Of a stretch of DNA of 64,000 nucleotides, positions 32,341-40,491 are shown piece after piece. Source of the DNA: Pelagibius sp050043265 (lineage in GTDB: Bacteria > Pseudomonadota > Alphaproteobacteria > Kiloniellales > Kiloniellaceae); NCBI GenBank assembly GCA_050043265.1, contig JBHJIR010000027.1, forward strand, positions 1 to 64,000, in the 5' to 3' direction. Every line of letters begins with the position of its first letter. The first letter of the stretch is position 1. A program made the position numbers and the translations under genes. The notes under the pieces are model-generated. The model was not told the origin of the DNA, did no database searches, and saw only the letters and a list, made by a program, of their open reading frames with translations.

Positions 32341-33393
32341 CTACGGTTCGGCGCGGCCGCGGCGGCGGCCGGTGCGCCGACCGGCGCTCTGGGCTTCGGG
32401 CAGGGCGCCCAGCGGGCCGGCCTGCTGCTGCTCGGCACCCTTGGAGATCTCGCCCAGCTTGGCGATGACCGTCGCCATCTCCGGCGCGGCGCCCTTTTCG
32501 TGATGCTCCAGGGCGTCGCGCATGGCGCGGACGTGCTCCGGCGTGGTGCCGCAGCAGCCGCCGATGATGCGCACCCCGGCGTCGAGCGCCAGGCGGGCGT
32601 AGTCGGCCATCAGCTCCGGCGTGCCGGAATATTCGATCTCGCCGTCGACGTACTGCGGGATGCCGCAGTTGCTCTTGGCGACCAGCACGTCGGCCGGGGC
32701 CTTCGCGCTTTCCAGGTTCAGCAGAGCGGCCATCAGCTCCGAGGCGCCGGTGCCGCAGTTGCCGCCGAAGGCGATGGGCCGCGGGTCCAGCGCATGGGCC
32801 AGTTCGGCGAGCTGGGCCGGGGTGACGCCCATCATGGTGCGCCCGTTGGTGTCGAAAGACAGGGTGACCACGTAGGGCAGCCCGGCGGCGGTGACGCCCT
32901 GCACGGCGGCCTTCACCTCGTCGATGGAGGACATGGTCTCGATCCAGGCAAGGTCGGCGCCGCCGGCGGCCAGGCCGCGGGCCTGTTCCTCGAAGGCCTT
33001 GGCGCCGGCCTCGACGGTCAGCGGGCCCAGGGGCACGAAGAGGTCGCCGGTAGGCCCGATGGAGCCGGCGACGATGACGTCGTCGCGGCCGCTTTCCTGC
33101 GCGGCGCGACGGCCCAGCTCGGCGGCGGCCTTGTTGATCTCGAAGACCCGGTCGTCGGCCTTGTGCAGCTTCAGCCGGTTGGCGGTGCCGCCGAAGGTGT
33201 TGGTCAGGACGACGTCGGAGCCGGCGTCGATGAAGCTGCGGTAGTGCCGCACCACGTCGTCCGGGCGCTCCAGGTTCCACAGTTCCGGCGCGTCGCCGTG
33301 CTGCAGGCCCATGGCGAAGAAATTGGTGCCGGTGGCGCCGTCGGCCAGCAGCCAGGGGCGGGTTTCGAGCAGGGCGGTCAACCGGTCGGCCAT
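32341..33393 (-). CDS. bmt: betaine--homocysteine S-methyltransferase
   Basis: 350 residues of the homocysteine S-methyltransferase (Zn-dependent, TIM-barrel) family: GATGTNFFAMGLQ at the N-terminus, NTFGGTANRL, GSIGPTGDL, and zinc-binding Cys in FGGNCGTGA and IIGGCCGTTPEH. It transfers one methyl of glycine betaine to homocysteine, giving dimethylglycine and methionine. The bacterial betaine-specific form is favoured over S-methylmethionine-specific MmuM by the neighbours (bet, cho, dimethylglycine dehydrogenase-like and sox genes). A basic Arg-rich tail follows the barrel (GRRTGRRRGRAEP). The unknown acidic protein is encoded just downstream. Confidence 0.88.
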   Translation of the reverse strand: MADRLTALLETRPWLLADGATGTNFFAMGLQHGDAPELWNLERPDDVVRHYRSFIDAGSDVVLTNTFGGTANRLKLHKADDRVFEINKAAAELGRRAAQESGRDDVIVAGSIGPTGDLFVPLGPLTVEAGAKAFEEQARGLAAGGADLAWIETMSSIDEVKAAVQGVTAAGLPYVVTLSFDTNGRTMMGVTPAQLAELAHALDPRPIAFGGNCGTGASELMAALLNLESAKAPADVLVAKSNCGIPQYVDGEIEYSGTPELMADYARLALDAGVRIIGGCCGTTPEHVRAMRDALEHHEKGAAPEMATVIAKLGEISKGAEQQQAGPLGALPEAQSAGRRTGRRRGRAEP

Positions 33394-33575
33394 AGGGTCA
33401 GCGGGGTCCTTTCGGGAAGCAGATGCCGGACGATAAGGCCTCCGGCGGAGGAGGGCAAGAAGCAGGGAGCCGCCAGGCGATGACCGTGCGGCCCCGGAGG
33501 CCCGAGACCGGCCCGGGCCCGGCCCGGGCCCGCTTTCAGACTGACGCGGGATATCGGCGGTCAGCGAACTCGTGG

Positions 33576-33682
33576 CCCCACCCCCCTCCTAACCTCCCCC
33601 CATCAAGGGGGGAGGGATTTTAGGGAGCGGCGGCGTTAAATCGTTCCCTCTCCCTTGGGTGGCGGAGGGCCAGGTGGGGGTG
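33576..33682. repeat. C/G-rich inverted repeat module, copy 3
   Basis: In the 329-bp gap between bmt and the dimethylglycine dehydrogenase-like gene. CACCCCCCTCCTAACC and CAGGTGGGGGTG form the outer ends, with CCCCCCATC / AAGGGGGGAGG inside. It shares the lead GATATCGGCGGTCAGCG with the copy near 1990, but lacks the DUF1194 tail. No gene is seen in the rest of the gap. Confidence 0.75.
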
Positions 33683-33722
33683 ATGCCCTAGCCGTTGAGA
33701 GCGTCGGAAAGATGAGGTCCGT

Positions 33723-36290
33723 TTACGACTTCATCCGCTCGTTGGTGGGGTCGTAGAGCGCCTTCATACCGACGGCTTCGACCCGGACCGGGAACTTCTG
33801 ATTGAAGTACTCGATCTCCAGCGCCCGGCCCTCCTCGCACCAGTCGTGCGGCAGGTAGCCGAGCGCGATGTTCTTTCCGATCGACGGGCCGTAGACCAGG
33901 CTGGTGGTGTAGGAGCGCCGGCCGAGCGAGTCGATCAGCACCTCGTTGGTGTTGGGATCGACGATGGGGCAGTTGCCCATCATGAAGCGCGCCACGCCGT
34001 CCTTGTCGACGTTGTCGGTCACCGTCAGCGTGCAGAGCATCGCCGGCTGGTGCTTGCGCTCGCGCTGTTCGAGATAGGCGGCCTTGCCGTGGAAGTCGGC
34101 GGCCTTGACCTTCGGACGGGCGAGCCCGGCCTCGATCAGATTGTAGTCGGTCAGCAGGTCCGCGTTCTGAAGACGCAGGCTCTTTTCCAGCCGGCGGCTG
34201 TTGGCGTAGGTCTCGATGCCGATCGGGGTGATGCCGATTTCGTAGAACATATCCCACAGCGCCAGGCCGTAGCTGAGCGGGAAGTGAAGCTCCCAGCCCT
34301 GCTCACCGACATAGGAGATGCGGAAGCCCTTCACCGGAATGCCGCGCAGGGTGAAGTCCTTGCAGGCGGCAAAACCGAAGTTCTCCTTGTCGAGCCCGGC
34401 CGGATCGTCGGCCAGTTTTTTCAGGTGCTCGCGGGCGTTGGGCCCCCAGACGCCGATGCAGCCATAGTGGTCGGTGCGATCCTCGACGTAGACCGACCAT
34501 TCCTTGTCCTGGGTCATGCGGCGCAGGTAGGTGGCGTCCCGGTTGCCGGCGTCGCCGCCGTCGATCACGCGGAAGCGGTCCTCGGCCAGGCGCAGGACGG
34601 TCAGGTCCGCCTGCACGCCGCCGGCGGAATCGAGGAAGTTGGTGTAGACGCCCTTGCCGACCGGCGTGTCGCCCGCGACCTTCGAGGAGGAGACGTACTC
34701 CATCAGCCGTTCCGCGTCGCGCCCCGAGACGTCGTAGATCGCAAAGTGGGACAGGTTGACCATCCCGACGTTCTCGGAGAGCTCGAGGTGCTCGGCATTG
34801 GAGACGCGCCAGAAGTGGCGGTTGTCCCACTCGTTCAGCCGCTCCGGCACGCGGTCGGCGTATTTGGCCAGCAGCGTCGCCTCGTTGGCGGCGTAGCCGT
34901 GCGCCCGCTCCCAGCCGGCGATATCCATGAAATAGCCGCCCAGCTCCTTTTCGCGCAGGTAAAAGGGGCTGCACCGCAGGTTGCGGCCCTTGGAATAGGG
35001 CTCGCGGTTGTGGACGGGCGGGTTGTAGATCTTGAACGCCGTTTCGTAGCAGCGGTCGGCGATGAACTTTTCCGACTTCTGAATCGGATAGTAGCGGGCG
35101 TAGTCGATGGCGTGATGGTCGATGTCGGTCCGCCCGTCGGTCATCCAGTCGGCGATGAGCTTGCCGGTGCCCGGGCCGTCCTTGATCCAGACCGATACGC
35201 CGTACCACAGGCCGCGCACGTCGGGCGACTCGCCGATGGAGGGGCCGCCGTCGGCGGTCACCTGCAGCAGCCCGTTGAACGAATGCTTCTCGTTGTAGCC
35301 GAGCTCGCCGAGGATCGGGGTCAGTTCCATCGCGCGCTCCAGGGGCTCGATGACCTGCTCCATCTCGAGGTCGCGCTGGGAGGGGGAGAGGCGGGCCTGC
35401 TCCTTTTCCAGAAGGTCGCGCGGATGGACGAGGCGGGGCTCCTTTTCCTCGTAGTAGCCCCATTCGATCTGGCCGCCCTCGGTGGACTTCGGATCGCCGG
35501 TGTCGCGCAGGTAGGCGGAATTGCCCTGGTCGCGCAGCAGCGGATAGCCGATCTCCTTGCCGGTGCCTTCAAACGCGTTGAACGGTCCGAAGAAGGTCAG
35601 CGGATGGTCGACCGGCATGACCGGCAGATCCTCGCCCGCCATCTCGGCGATCAGACGGCCCCAGAGGCCGGCGCAGACGACGACGTAGGACGTCTCGATA
35701 TAGCCGCGCTTGGTGTGGACGCCCTTGATGCGGCCGTTCTCGATATCCAGGCCGGTGCAGGGGTTGTTGGCCATAATTTCCAGCTTGCCGGTTTCCTCGG
35801 CGTCGCGGATCAGCTCCCCGGCGACGACCTGGGAGCGCGGGATCACCCGCCCCGCGTCCGGGTCCCACAGCGCGCCCTGGATGACGTCTTCGTCGACCAG
35901 CGGCATCAGTTCCTTCACCTTCCGAGGCGTGATCATCTCGACCCGGTTGCCGACGGCGCGGCCGGAGCTGACCCGGCGTTCGAGTTCGCGCAGCCGTTCG
36001 TCGGCGCCTTTGCGGGCGACTTCGATGCCGCCGATGCGGGCGTAGCGGCCGCGCTTTTCGAAGAAGTCGATGCTGTACTTGGTGGTGAAGATCGTGATCT
36101 GGTCGTGCATCGTGTTGAAACAGAAGTCGGACGCATGACCGGTCGAGCCGATGTCGGTCGGGATGCCCGACTTGTCGATCCCGATGATGTTGTCCCAGCC
36201 CCGCTCGATCAGGTGGTGGGCAACGGAGGCCCCGACGATGCCGCCCTGACCGATGATCACGACCTTCGCGCTCTTGTGGAACTGCGCCAT
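33723..36290 (-). CDS. dimethylglycine/sarcosine dehydrogenase-like FAD protein with GcvT domain
   Basis: 855 residues: N-terminal DAO-type FAD domain (VVIIGQGGIVGASVAHHLIE), middle linker, and C-terminal aminomethyltransferase (GcvT) domain with folate-binding features (FRISYVGEQGWELHFPLSYG, ANSRRLEKSLRL). Such fusions remove N-methyl groups from dimethylglycine or sarcosine and hand the formaldehyde equivalent to tetrahydrofolate. GSTGHASDFCFNT holds the His equivalent to the covalent-FAD residue of mammalian dimethylglycine dehydrogenase. The placement next to bmt, mttB-like and sox genes supports dimethylglycine as substrate. ATG at 36290 with GGAG nearby. Divergent from the mttB-like gene. 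Substrate is inferred, not shown. Confidence 0.87.
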   Translation of the reverse strand: MAQFHKSAKVVIIGQGGIVGASVAHHLIERGWDNIIGIDKSGIPTDIGSTGHASDFCFNTMHDQITIFTTKYSIDFFEKRGRYARIGGIEVARKGADERLRELERRVSSGRAVGNRVEMITPRKVKELMPLVDEDVIQGALWDPDAGRVIPRSQVVAGELIRDAEETGKLEIMANNPCTGLDIENGRIKGVHTKRGYIETSYVVVCAGLWGRLIAEMAGEDLPVMPVDHPLTFFGPFNAFEGTGKEIGYPLLRDQGNSAYLRDTGDPKSTEGGQIEWGYYEEKEPRLVHPRDLLEKEQARLSPSQRDLEMEQVIEPLERAMELTPILGELGYNEKHSFNGLLQVTADGGPSIGESPDVRGLWYGVSVWIKDGPGTGKLIADWMTDGRTDIDHHAIDYARYYPIQKSEKFIADRCYETAFKIYNPPVHNREPYSKGRNLRCSPFYLREKELGGYFMDIAGWERAHGYAANEATLLAKYADRVPERLNEWDNRHFWRVSNAEHLELSENVGMVNLSHFAIYDVSGRDAERLMEYVSSSKVAGDTPVGKGVYTNFLDSAGGVQADLTVLRLAEDRFRVIDGGDAGNRDATYLRRMTQDKEWSVYVEDRTDHYGCIGVWGPNAREHLKKLADDPAGLDKENFGFAACKDFTLRGIPVKGFRISYVGEQGWELHFPLSYGLALWDMFYEIGITPIGIETYANSRRLEKSLRLQNADLLTDYNLIEAGLARPKVKAADFHGKAAYLEQRERKHQPAMLCTLTVTDNVDKDGVARFMMGNCPIVDPNTNEVLIDSLGRRSYTTSLVYGPSIGKNIALGYLPHDWCEEGRALEIEYFNQKFPVRVEAVGMKALYDPTNERMKS

Positions 36291-36409
36291 TACTACCGTC
36301 TCCGTTCAAGGCCCTTTGGCCGCTGGTCCTCTGCGGGACCGGCCTCAGACAACTCGGGTCAAATACGTCCCCCGCGGGGCGGCAGGGCCATCCCCACTCA
36401 GAAGCGACA

Positions 36410-36434
36410 GCCGGGACGGCATAGCCGTCCCGGC
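36410..36434. promoter_or_regulatory. 25-bp hairpin/palindrome in the divergent promoter region
   Basis: GCCGGGACGGC, loop ATA, GCCGTCCCGGC: an 11-bp perfect inverted repeat 120 bases upstream of the dimethylglycine dehydrogenase-like gene and 280 bases upstream of the mttB-like gene. Could be a regulator-binding palindrome or a transcript hairpin; no T-run follows directly. Confidence 0.45.
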
Positions 36435-36610
36435 AAGGCGCCTATTCTTTCCCGAAGCGGGGGCCGGCGCTCCCAGTGCCCGCGACGGCAATTGTCGTAT
36501 CTCCGACACCCGGCGCGCTTCCGGTGCCGGCCGCTAAGTCCCGGATTTTCTGGGCTTTGCGGTGTCCCGCCGGCGGGCTGGAAGGAGGCGCCGGGGCGCC
36601 GCAGATGCGC

Positions 36611-36656
36611 CGGTGGCCGTCGCCGTTGCGACAGAGAGGCAACCCCGCGGCCACCG
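36611..36656 (+). promoter_or_regulatory. structured leader element upstream of the mttB-like gene
   Basis: Outer stem CGGTGGCCG (36611-36619) pairs perfectly with CGGCCACCG (36648-36656); inside it GTTGC (36625-36629) pairs with GCAAC (36639-36643) around a 9-base GACAGAGAG loop, with a 5x4 internal bulge. It ends 57 bases before the mttB-like ATG. This looks like an RNA structure in the 5' leader; I do not recognise it as a known riboswitch class. The rest of 36291-36713 contains only the palindrome at 36410. Confidence 0.45.
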
Positions 36657-36713
36657 ATAATTGAGAACTGCTTTCACGACCTGTTTTCAGGCAGGAAATT
36701 TGGGGACCACGAC

Positions 36714-38297
36714 ATGCCCACGACGATAGAAGCCGGCGACTCCGCAGCAGACGGCGAAGGCCGGCGCGGCCGGCGCAACCGGGCCGGCGGCGGCGCCGAG
36801 GCGCGGCGCGCCTTGCGCACCAGTGGCCCGGTGGTGAAGAACCGCTACATCGAACGCCAGATCTCGCCCTACGAGGTGCTCTCGGAGGAGGGCCTGGCGC
36901 TGGTCGAGCGCAATGCGGAGACGGTGCTCGAGGAGATCGGCATCGAGTTCCGCGAGGACCCCGAGGCGCTGGCGCTGTGGAAAGAGGCCGGCGCCGACGT
37001 CGAGGGTGAGCGCGTGCGCTTCCCGCGCGGCCTCTGCCGCAAGCTGTGCGAGACCATTCCGTCCAGCTTCACCCAGCATGCCCGCAACCCGGAACGCTCG
37101 GTCGTCATCGGCGGCAACACCACGGTCTTCGCCCCGGTCTACGGCCCGCCCTTCGTGCGCGACCTGGAAGGCGGGCGGCGCTACGCCACCATCGAGGATT
37201 TCCAGAACTTCGTGAAGCTGGCCTATATGGCCCCGGCCATGCACCACTCGGGCGGCACCGTGTGCGAACCGGTCGACATCCCGGTGAACAAGCGCCACCT
37301 GGACATGGTCTACGCCCACCTGCGCTACTCCGACATGCCCTTCATGGGCTCGGTGACGGCGCCGGACCGGGCGGAAGATTCCGTCGCCATGGCCAAGCTG
37401 GTGTTCGGCGACGACTTCGTCGAGAACAACACGGTGATGATCAACCTGATCAACGCCAACTCGCCGATGACCTTCGACGCCACCATGCTGGGTGCCCTCA
37501 AGGTCTACGCCAAGCATAACCAGGCCTGCATCGTCACCCCGTTCATCCTGGCCGGCGCCATGGCACCGGTGACGCCGGTGGGCGTGATGACCACGCCCCT
37601 GGCCGAGGCGCGGGCGGGCCTTGCCTTCACTCAGTTGATCCGCCCCGGCGCGCCGGCGGTGCTCGGCAGCTTCGCCTCCTCGATGTCCATGCAGTCGGGC
37701 GCCCCGACCTTCGGCACGCCGGAGCCGGCCCTGGTGCTGTACGGCATGGCCGCGTTGGCGCGGCGCCTGGGCGTGCCGTTCCGCTCCGGCGGCTCGCTCT
37801 GCGGGGCCAAGCTGCCCGACGCCCAGGCGGCGCACGAGAGCACCCAGACCCTCATGCCCACGGTGCTGGGCGGGGTGAACTTCGTGCTGCACGCGGCCGG
37901 CTGGCTGGAAGGCGGGCTGGTGTCGTCCTACGAGAAGTTCATGATCGACGTCGACCAACTGGGCATGATGCAGACCTTCTGCGGCGGCTACGACCTCAGC
38001 GAGAACGGGCAGGCGATGGACGCCCTGCGCGAAGTCGGGCCGGGCAGCCACTTCCTGGGCTGCGCCCACACCCGGGCCAACTTCGAGACGGCCTTCTACC
38101 GCTCTTCCGTCGCCGACAACAATTCCTTCGAGCAATGGGAAGCGGAGGGCGGCCGCGACGCCTACCAGCGCGCCAATGCCCTGTGGAAGAAGTCGCTGGC
38201 GAAGTACGAGGCCCCGGCCCTCGACGCCGGCATCGACGAGGCGCTGAAGGGCTTTATCCAGGAGCGCAAGGACTCGATGCCGGACGCGTTTTCCTGA
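36714..38297 (+). CDS. MttB-family (trimethylamine methyltransferase-like) protein, probable betaine:corrinoid methyltransferase
   Basis: 527 residues. The frame has no internal TAG, so this is the non-pyrrolysine branch whose known members (MtgB-like) move a methyl group from glycine betaine or a related quaternary amine to a corrinoid protein. Family segments visible: VLEEIGIEFREDPEALALWK, GGNTTVFAPVYGPPFVRDLE, ANSPMTFDATMLGALKVYAK and MLHTRANFETAFYRS-like AHTRANFETAFYRS. A basic N-terminal extension (residues about 15-36, rich in Arg and Gly) precedes the barrel. Candidate partners, the corrinoid protein and its activator, are encoded at 49.9-55.7 kb. Divergent from the dimethylglycine dehydrogenase-like gene; a strong terminator follows. 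Substrate inferred from context. Confidence 0.9.
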   Translation: MPTTIEAGDSAADGEGRRGRRNRAGGGAEARRALRTSGPVVKNRYIERQISPYEVLSEEGLALVERNAETVLEEIGIEFREDPEALALWKEAGADVEGERVRFPRGLCRKLCETIPSSFTQHARNPERSVVIGGNTTVFAPVYGPPFVRDLEGGRRYATIEDFQNFVKLAYMAPAMHHSGGTVCEPVDIPVNKRHLDMVYAHLRYSDMPFMGSVTAPDRAEDSVAMAKLVFGDDFVENNTVMINLINANSPMTFDATMLGALKVYAKHNQACIVTPFILAGAMAPVTPVGVMTTPLAEARAGLAFTQLIRPGAPAVLGSFASSMSMQSGAPTFGTPEPALVLYGMAALARRLGVPFRSGGSLCGAKLPDAQAAHESTQTLMPTVLGGVNFVLHAAGWLEGGLVSSYEKFMIDVDQLGMMQTFCGGYDLSENGQAMDALREVGPGSHFLGCAHTRANFETAFYRSSVADNNSFEQWEAEGGRDAYQRANALWKKSLAKYEAPALDAGIDEALKGFIQERKDSMPDAFS

Positions 38298-38317
38298 GTC
38301 CTGCCTGACCGCGTAAA

Positions 38318-38358
38318 AAGACGAACGGCCGCTCTGAAAGGAGCGGCCGTTTTGTCTT
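38318..38358. terminator. rho-independent (bidirectional) terminator
   Basis: AACGGCCGCTC, loop TGAAAG, GAGCGGCCGTT then TTG; the stem extends imperfectly through AAGAC / GTCTT. It lies between the mttB-like stop (38297) and the stop of the convergent P450 gene (38383) and can serve both. Confidence 0.9.
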
Positions 38359-38382
38359 GGGAAGGGTTGTCAGGCCCAGTGT

Positions 38383-39600
38383 TCAGGCCCAGCGTACCGG
38401 CATCGGTCCGATGCGGCGGATGCCGGCATGGCCACTGACCGCCGGCAGGCCGTCGACGAGTCTCAGTTGGGGAAAACGGTCCAGCAGCGCGGCGAGGCCC
38501 TCTTCCAGTTCCGCCAGCGCCAGGGCCTCGCCCAGGCAGCGGTGTGAGCCTGCGCCGAAAACAGGGTGGAGCCGGGAATGATCGCCGCGCCGGATGTCGA
38601 AAGTATCCGGCTTCTGGTAGATGGCCTCGTCGCGCATTGCCGACATGACGGAGAAAGTGACATAGCGACCGGCCGGCAGCAGATAGTTTCCTACCGGAAC
38701 GTCTTCGGTCGTCATGCGTGACACCGAGCCGACACTGGGTTCGAAGCGTAGAGACTCTTTCACCGCTCCCGGAATAAGCTTGTGGTCCTGCAGGACGGCC
38801 TGCCATTGCTCAGGGTGTTCCAGCAGTAACCCGACCAGCATGGCCATGGCCACCCGGGTGGTATCGGTCCCGCCGATGATCACCGTCATCACCTGGATGA
38901 CGACATCCAGAGGGGAAAGCTCGCCCGCGGCCTCGACGTCCGCCAGGAAGTGGGAGAGGAAATCGTCGGAGGGCGCCCGCCTCCTGTTCTCGAGTACCCG
39001 CTCGACATAGCTGTAGAGATCCTGTGCCGCCCGCTCGATATCGGGAAGGTCGTCGGGGCCGAAGGTGAAGCTCAGGGATCGGCTGACTTCATAGACACAC
39101 TGCGTGAAGTGCGGGATGTCCGCCTTGGCGAGGCCGAGCATCTCGCTGATGAGGGGTGCCGGCAGCAACGCCGCATAATGGGCGACGAAATCCACCTCCT
39201 CGCCAGCCCAATCGTCGAGCAGGTTGTGTGCCGCCTGACGGATGCTGGGGCGCAGGGCGAGGATGATGCGCAGGGCGAAAGCCCGGGTGAAGGGCGAGCG
39301 TCGGTTGCGATGCATCGCCCCATTGGACGTCAGCATCGTCTGATCGAAAAGCGCAAGGAGCCTGCCGTTGTTGATGCCGCGCAGCTTTGCGAAGGCCGCC
39401 CCCGGCTGGCAGAACCGCTTGTCCTTCAGCAGCAGTTCGCTGTCCCGCGCACGCAAGACAATGAAGCTGCCGTCGTCCCGCTGGATCACCGGCCCGATGG
39501 CGCGATGATGGCGAAAGACGCCGTGCGGGTCCGCCTCGAGAGCCTGGACCGTCACGACGGCGGGCTGGGATATTTCAGTGGCATCGCCGGCCTGAGACAT
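38383..39600 (-). CDS. cytochrome P450
   Basis: 405 residues, soluble bacterial type. I-helix oxygen-binding segment IIGGTDTTR, ExxR in KESLRFEP, and heme loop FGAGSHRCLGEALALAE with the heme-ligand Cys at about 355. It hydroxylates or demethylates an organic substrate with electrons from a ferredoxin system; no ferredoxin or ferredoxin reductase gene is adjacent (fpr lies 15 kb away). Position among methyl-amine genes allows an oxidative N-demethylase role, but nothing in the sequence proves it; unrelated terpenoid or fatty-acid oxidation is as likely. Monocistronic, between a terminator and the sox operon end. Confidence 0.92.
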   Translation of the reverse strand: MSQAGDATEISQPAVVTVQALEADPHGVFRHHRAIGPVIQRDDGSFIVLRARDSELLLKDKRFCQPGAAFAKLRGINNGRLLALFDQTMLTSNGAMHRNRRSPFTRAFALRIILALRPSIRQAAHNLLDDWAGEEVDFVAHYAALLPAPLISEMLGLAKADIPHFTQCVYEVSRSLSFTFGPDDLPDIERAAQDLYSYVERVLENRRRAPSDDFLSHFLADVEAAGELSPLDVVIQVMTVIIGGTDTTRVAMAMLVGLLLEHPEQWQAVLQDHKLIPGAVKESLRFEPSVGSVSRMTTEDVPVGNYLLPAGRYVTFSVMSAMRDEAIYQKPDTFDIRRGDHSRLHPVFGAGSHRCLGEALALAELEEGLAALLDRFPQLRLVDGLPAVSGHAGIRRIGPMPVRWA

Positions 39601-39786
39601 CGGTGCTTCTCCTTATAACGATTTCAGGAATGGCCTTGAGGCCATTCCCTCCCTGGTCGGTTCACGTCGCGGCCGTCCCCAAAAAGGGACGGTGACGTGT
39701 TCAGACCTCGTTATATACGGGTCGCATTTCTGGCCGGTTTCAGGACGGGATTAATCGTTACCTTCGTAATCCGCCGTCGGCGGCGG

Positions 39787-40491
39787 TCACGAGGCTTTGG
39801 TGGGGGCTTTGGCGGGGGCTTTGGTGATCGCCAGACCGTACTCCCGCGCCGCATCTTCCAGCCAGCGCCAGAGATAGTCGGAGAACGAGCGGCGGACATA
39901 GAGGTCGAAAGCCGCGCCATCGTCCTGTGTGCCGTGGTCCTGCGTGCCGGCGACCTGATGCAGGATGATCGGTGCCTTGGAGAGATGGCTCTGGGCGCAG
40001 TGACCCCGACCGTCTTGTGTGGGGCCGCCGAAGCTCCGCGGATGGAGGTCCAGCGGGCAGCCCTTGACGATGACGTCGCGGGCGTGGCTGCCGGCGATGT
40101 GGATGCAGGCGTAGTTCTCGCCGACCTCGGTGACCGCCGCATGCTGTTCCCCGGAGCCATTGGCCAGGGCGCCGCGCAGCTTGGCGGCCAGCATCGTTTC
40201 GGCTTCGGGGGCGGCCTGGTGCTGGACCGCCATCCACTCGTCGGGGCCGAGCCACAGCAGGGCGATATCGTCCGCGGTGGCGACGGTGTTCGGCTCCGTG
40301 GGCGGTTCGGTCCCCAGCGCCTCGCGCACCGCGGCGACGAAGGCGGGATCGCCGGCATCGCCGCGCAGATTCACGGCGGCGGGCAGGGGCTTCTCGGCAA
40401 GGCGCACGGCGATGTCGCCCGGCTGTTCGACGGCACGCCCGGCGAGGCCCAGGTGATCGAGGGCGCTCTGGCGCAGGTAAGGCTCGATCAT
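39787..40491 (-). CDS. soxG: sarcosine oxidase subunit gamma
   Basis: 234 residues, last gene of soxBDAG. Contains the gamma-subunit/GcvT-like segments ALLWLGPDEWMAV, VGENYACIHIAGSHARDVIV, KGCPLDLHPRSF and FDLYVRRSFSDYLWRWLEDA. Stabilises the heterotetramer near the alpha subunit. The start overlaps the soxA stop by ATGA. A short Lys/Ala/Pro tail (KAPAKAPTKAS) comes from a tandem DNA repeat near 39795-39835. Confidence 0.93.
   Translation of the reverse strand: MIEPYLRQSALDHLGLAGRAVEQPGDIAVRLAEKPLPAAVNLRGDAGDPAFVAAVREALGTEPPTEPNTVATADDIALLWLGPDEWMAVQHQAAPEAETMLAAKLRGALANGSGEQHAAVTEVGENYACIHIAGSHARDVIVKGCPLDLHPRSFGGPTQDGRGHCAQSHLSKAPIILHQVAGTQDHGTQDDGAAFDLYVRRSFSDYLWRWLEDAAREYGLAITKAPAKAPTKAS

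Noticed and set aside
36611..36640. Sigma-54 promoter (TGGCCGTCGCCGTTGC) upstream of the mttB-like gene
   Set aside because: Spacing between the GG and GC elements is one base too long, and the sequence is accounted for by the hairpin.
33846..36713. Very long open frame antisense to the dimethylglycine dehydrogenase-like gene, running into the mttB-like gene
   Set aside because: Low-complexity Val/Gly/Ala-rich translation typical of the antisense of GC-rich codons; only the part from 36714 has domain features.
36714..38297. Pyrrolysine/UAG recoding, suggested by MttB-like genes together with in-frame TAG codons in other genes
   Set aside because: The MttB-like frame has no TAG, and many intact genes here end in TAG (phrB, pdeM, both sugar permeases, the ligase, the pterin methyltransferase), so UAG works as a stop. 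No pyl genes are present.
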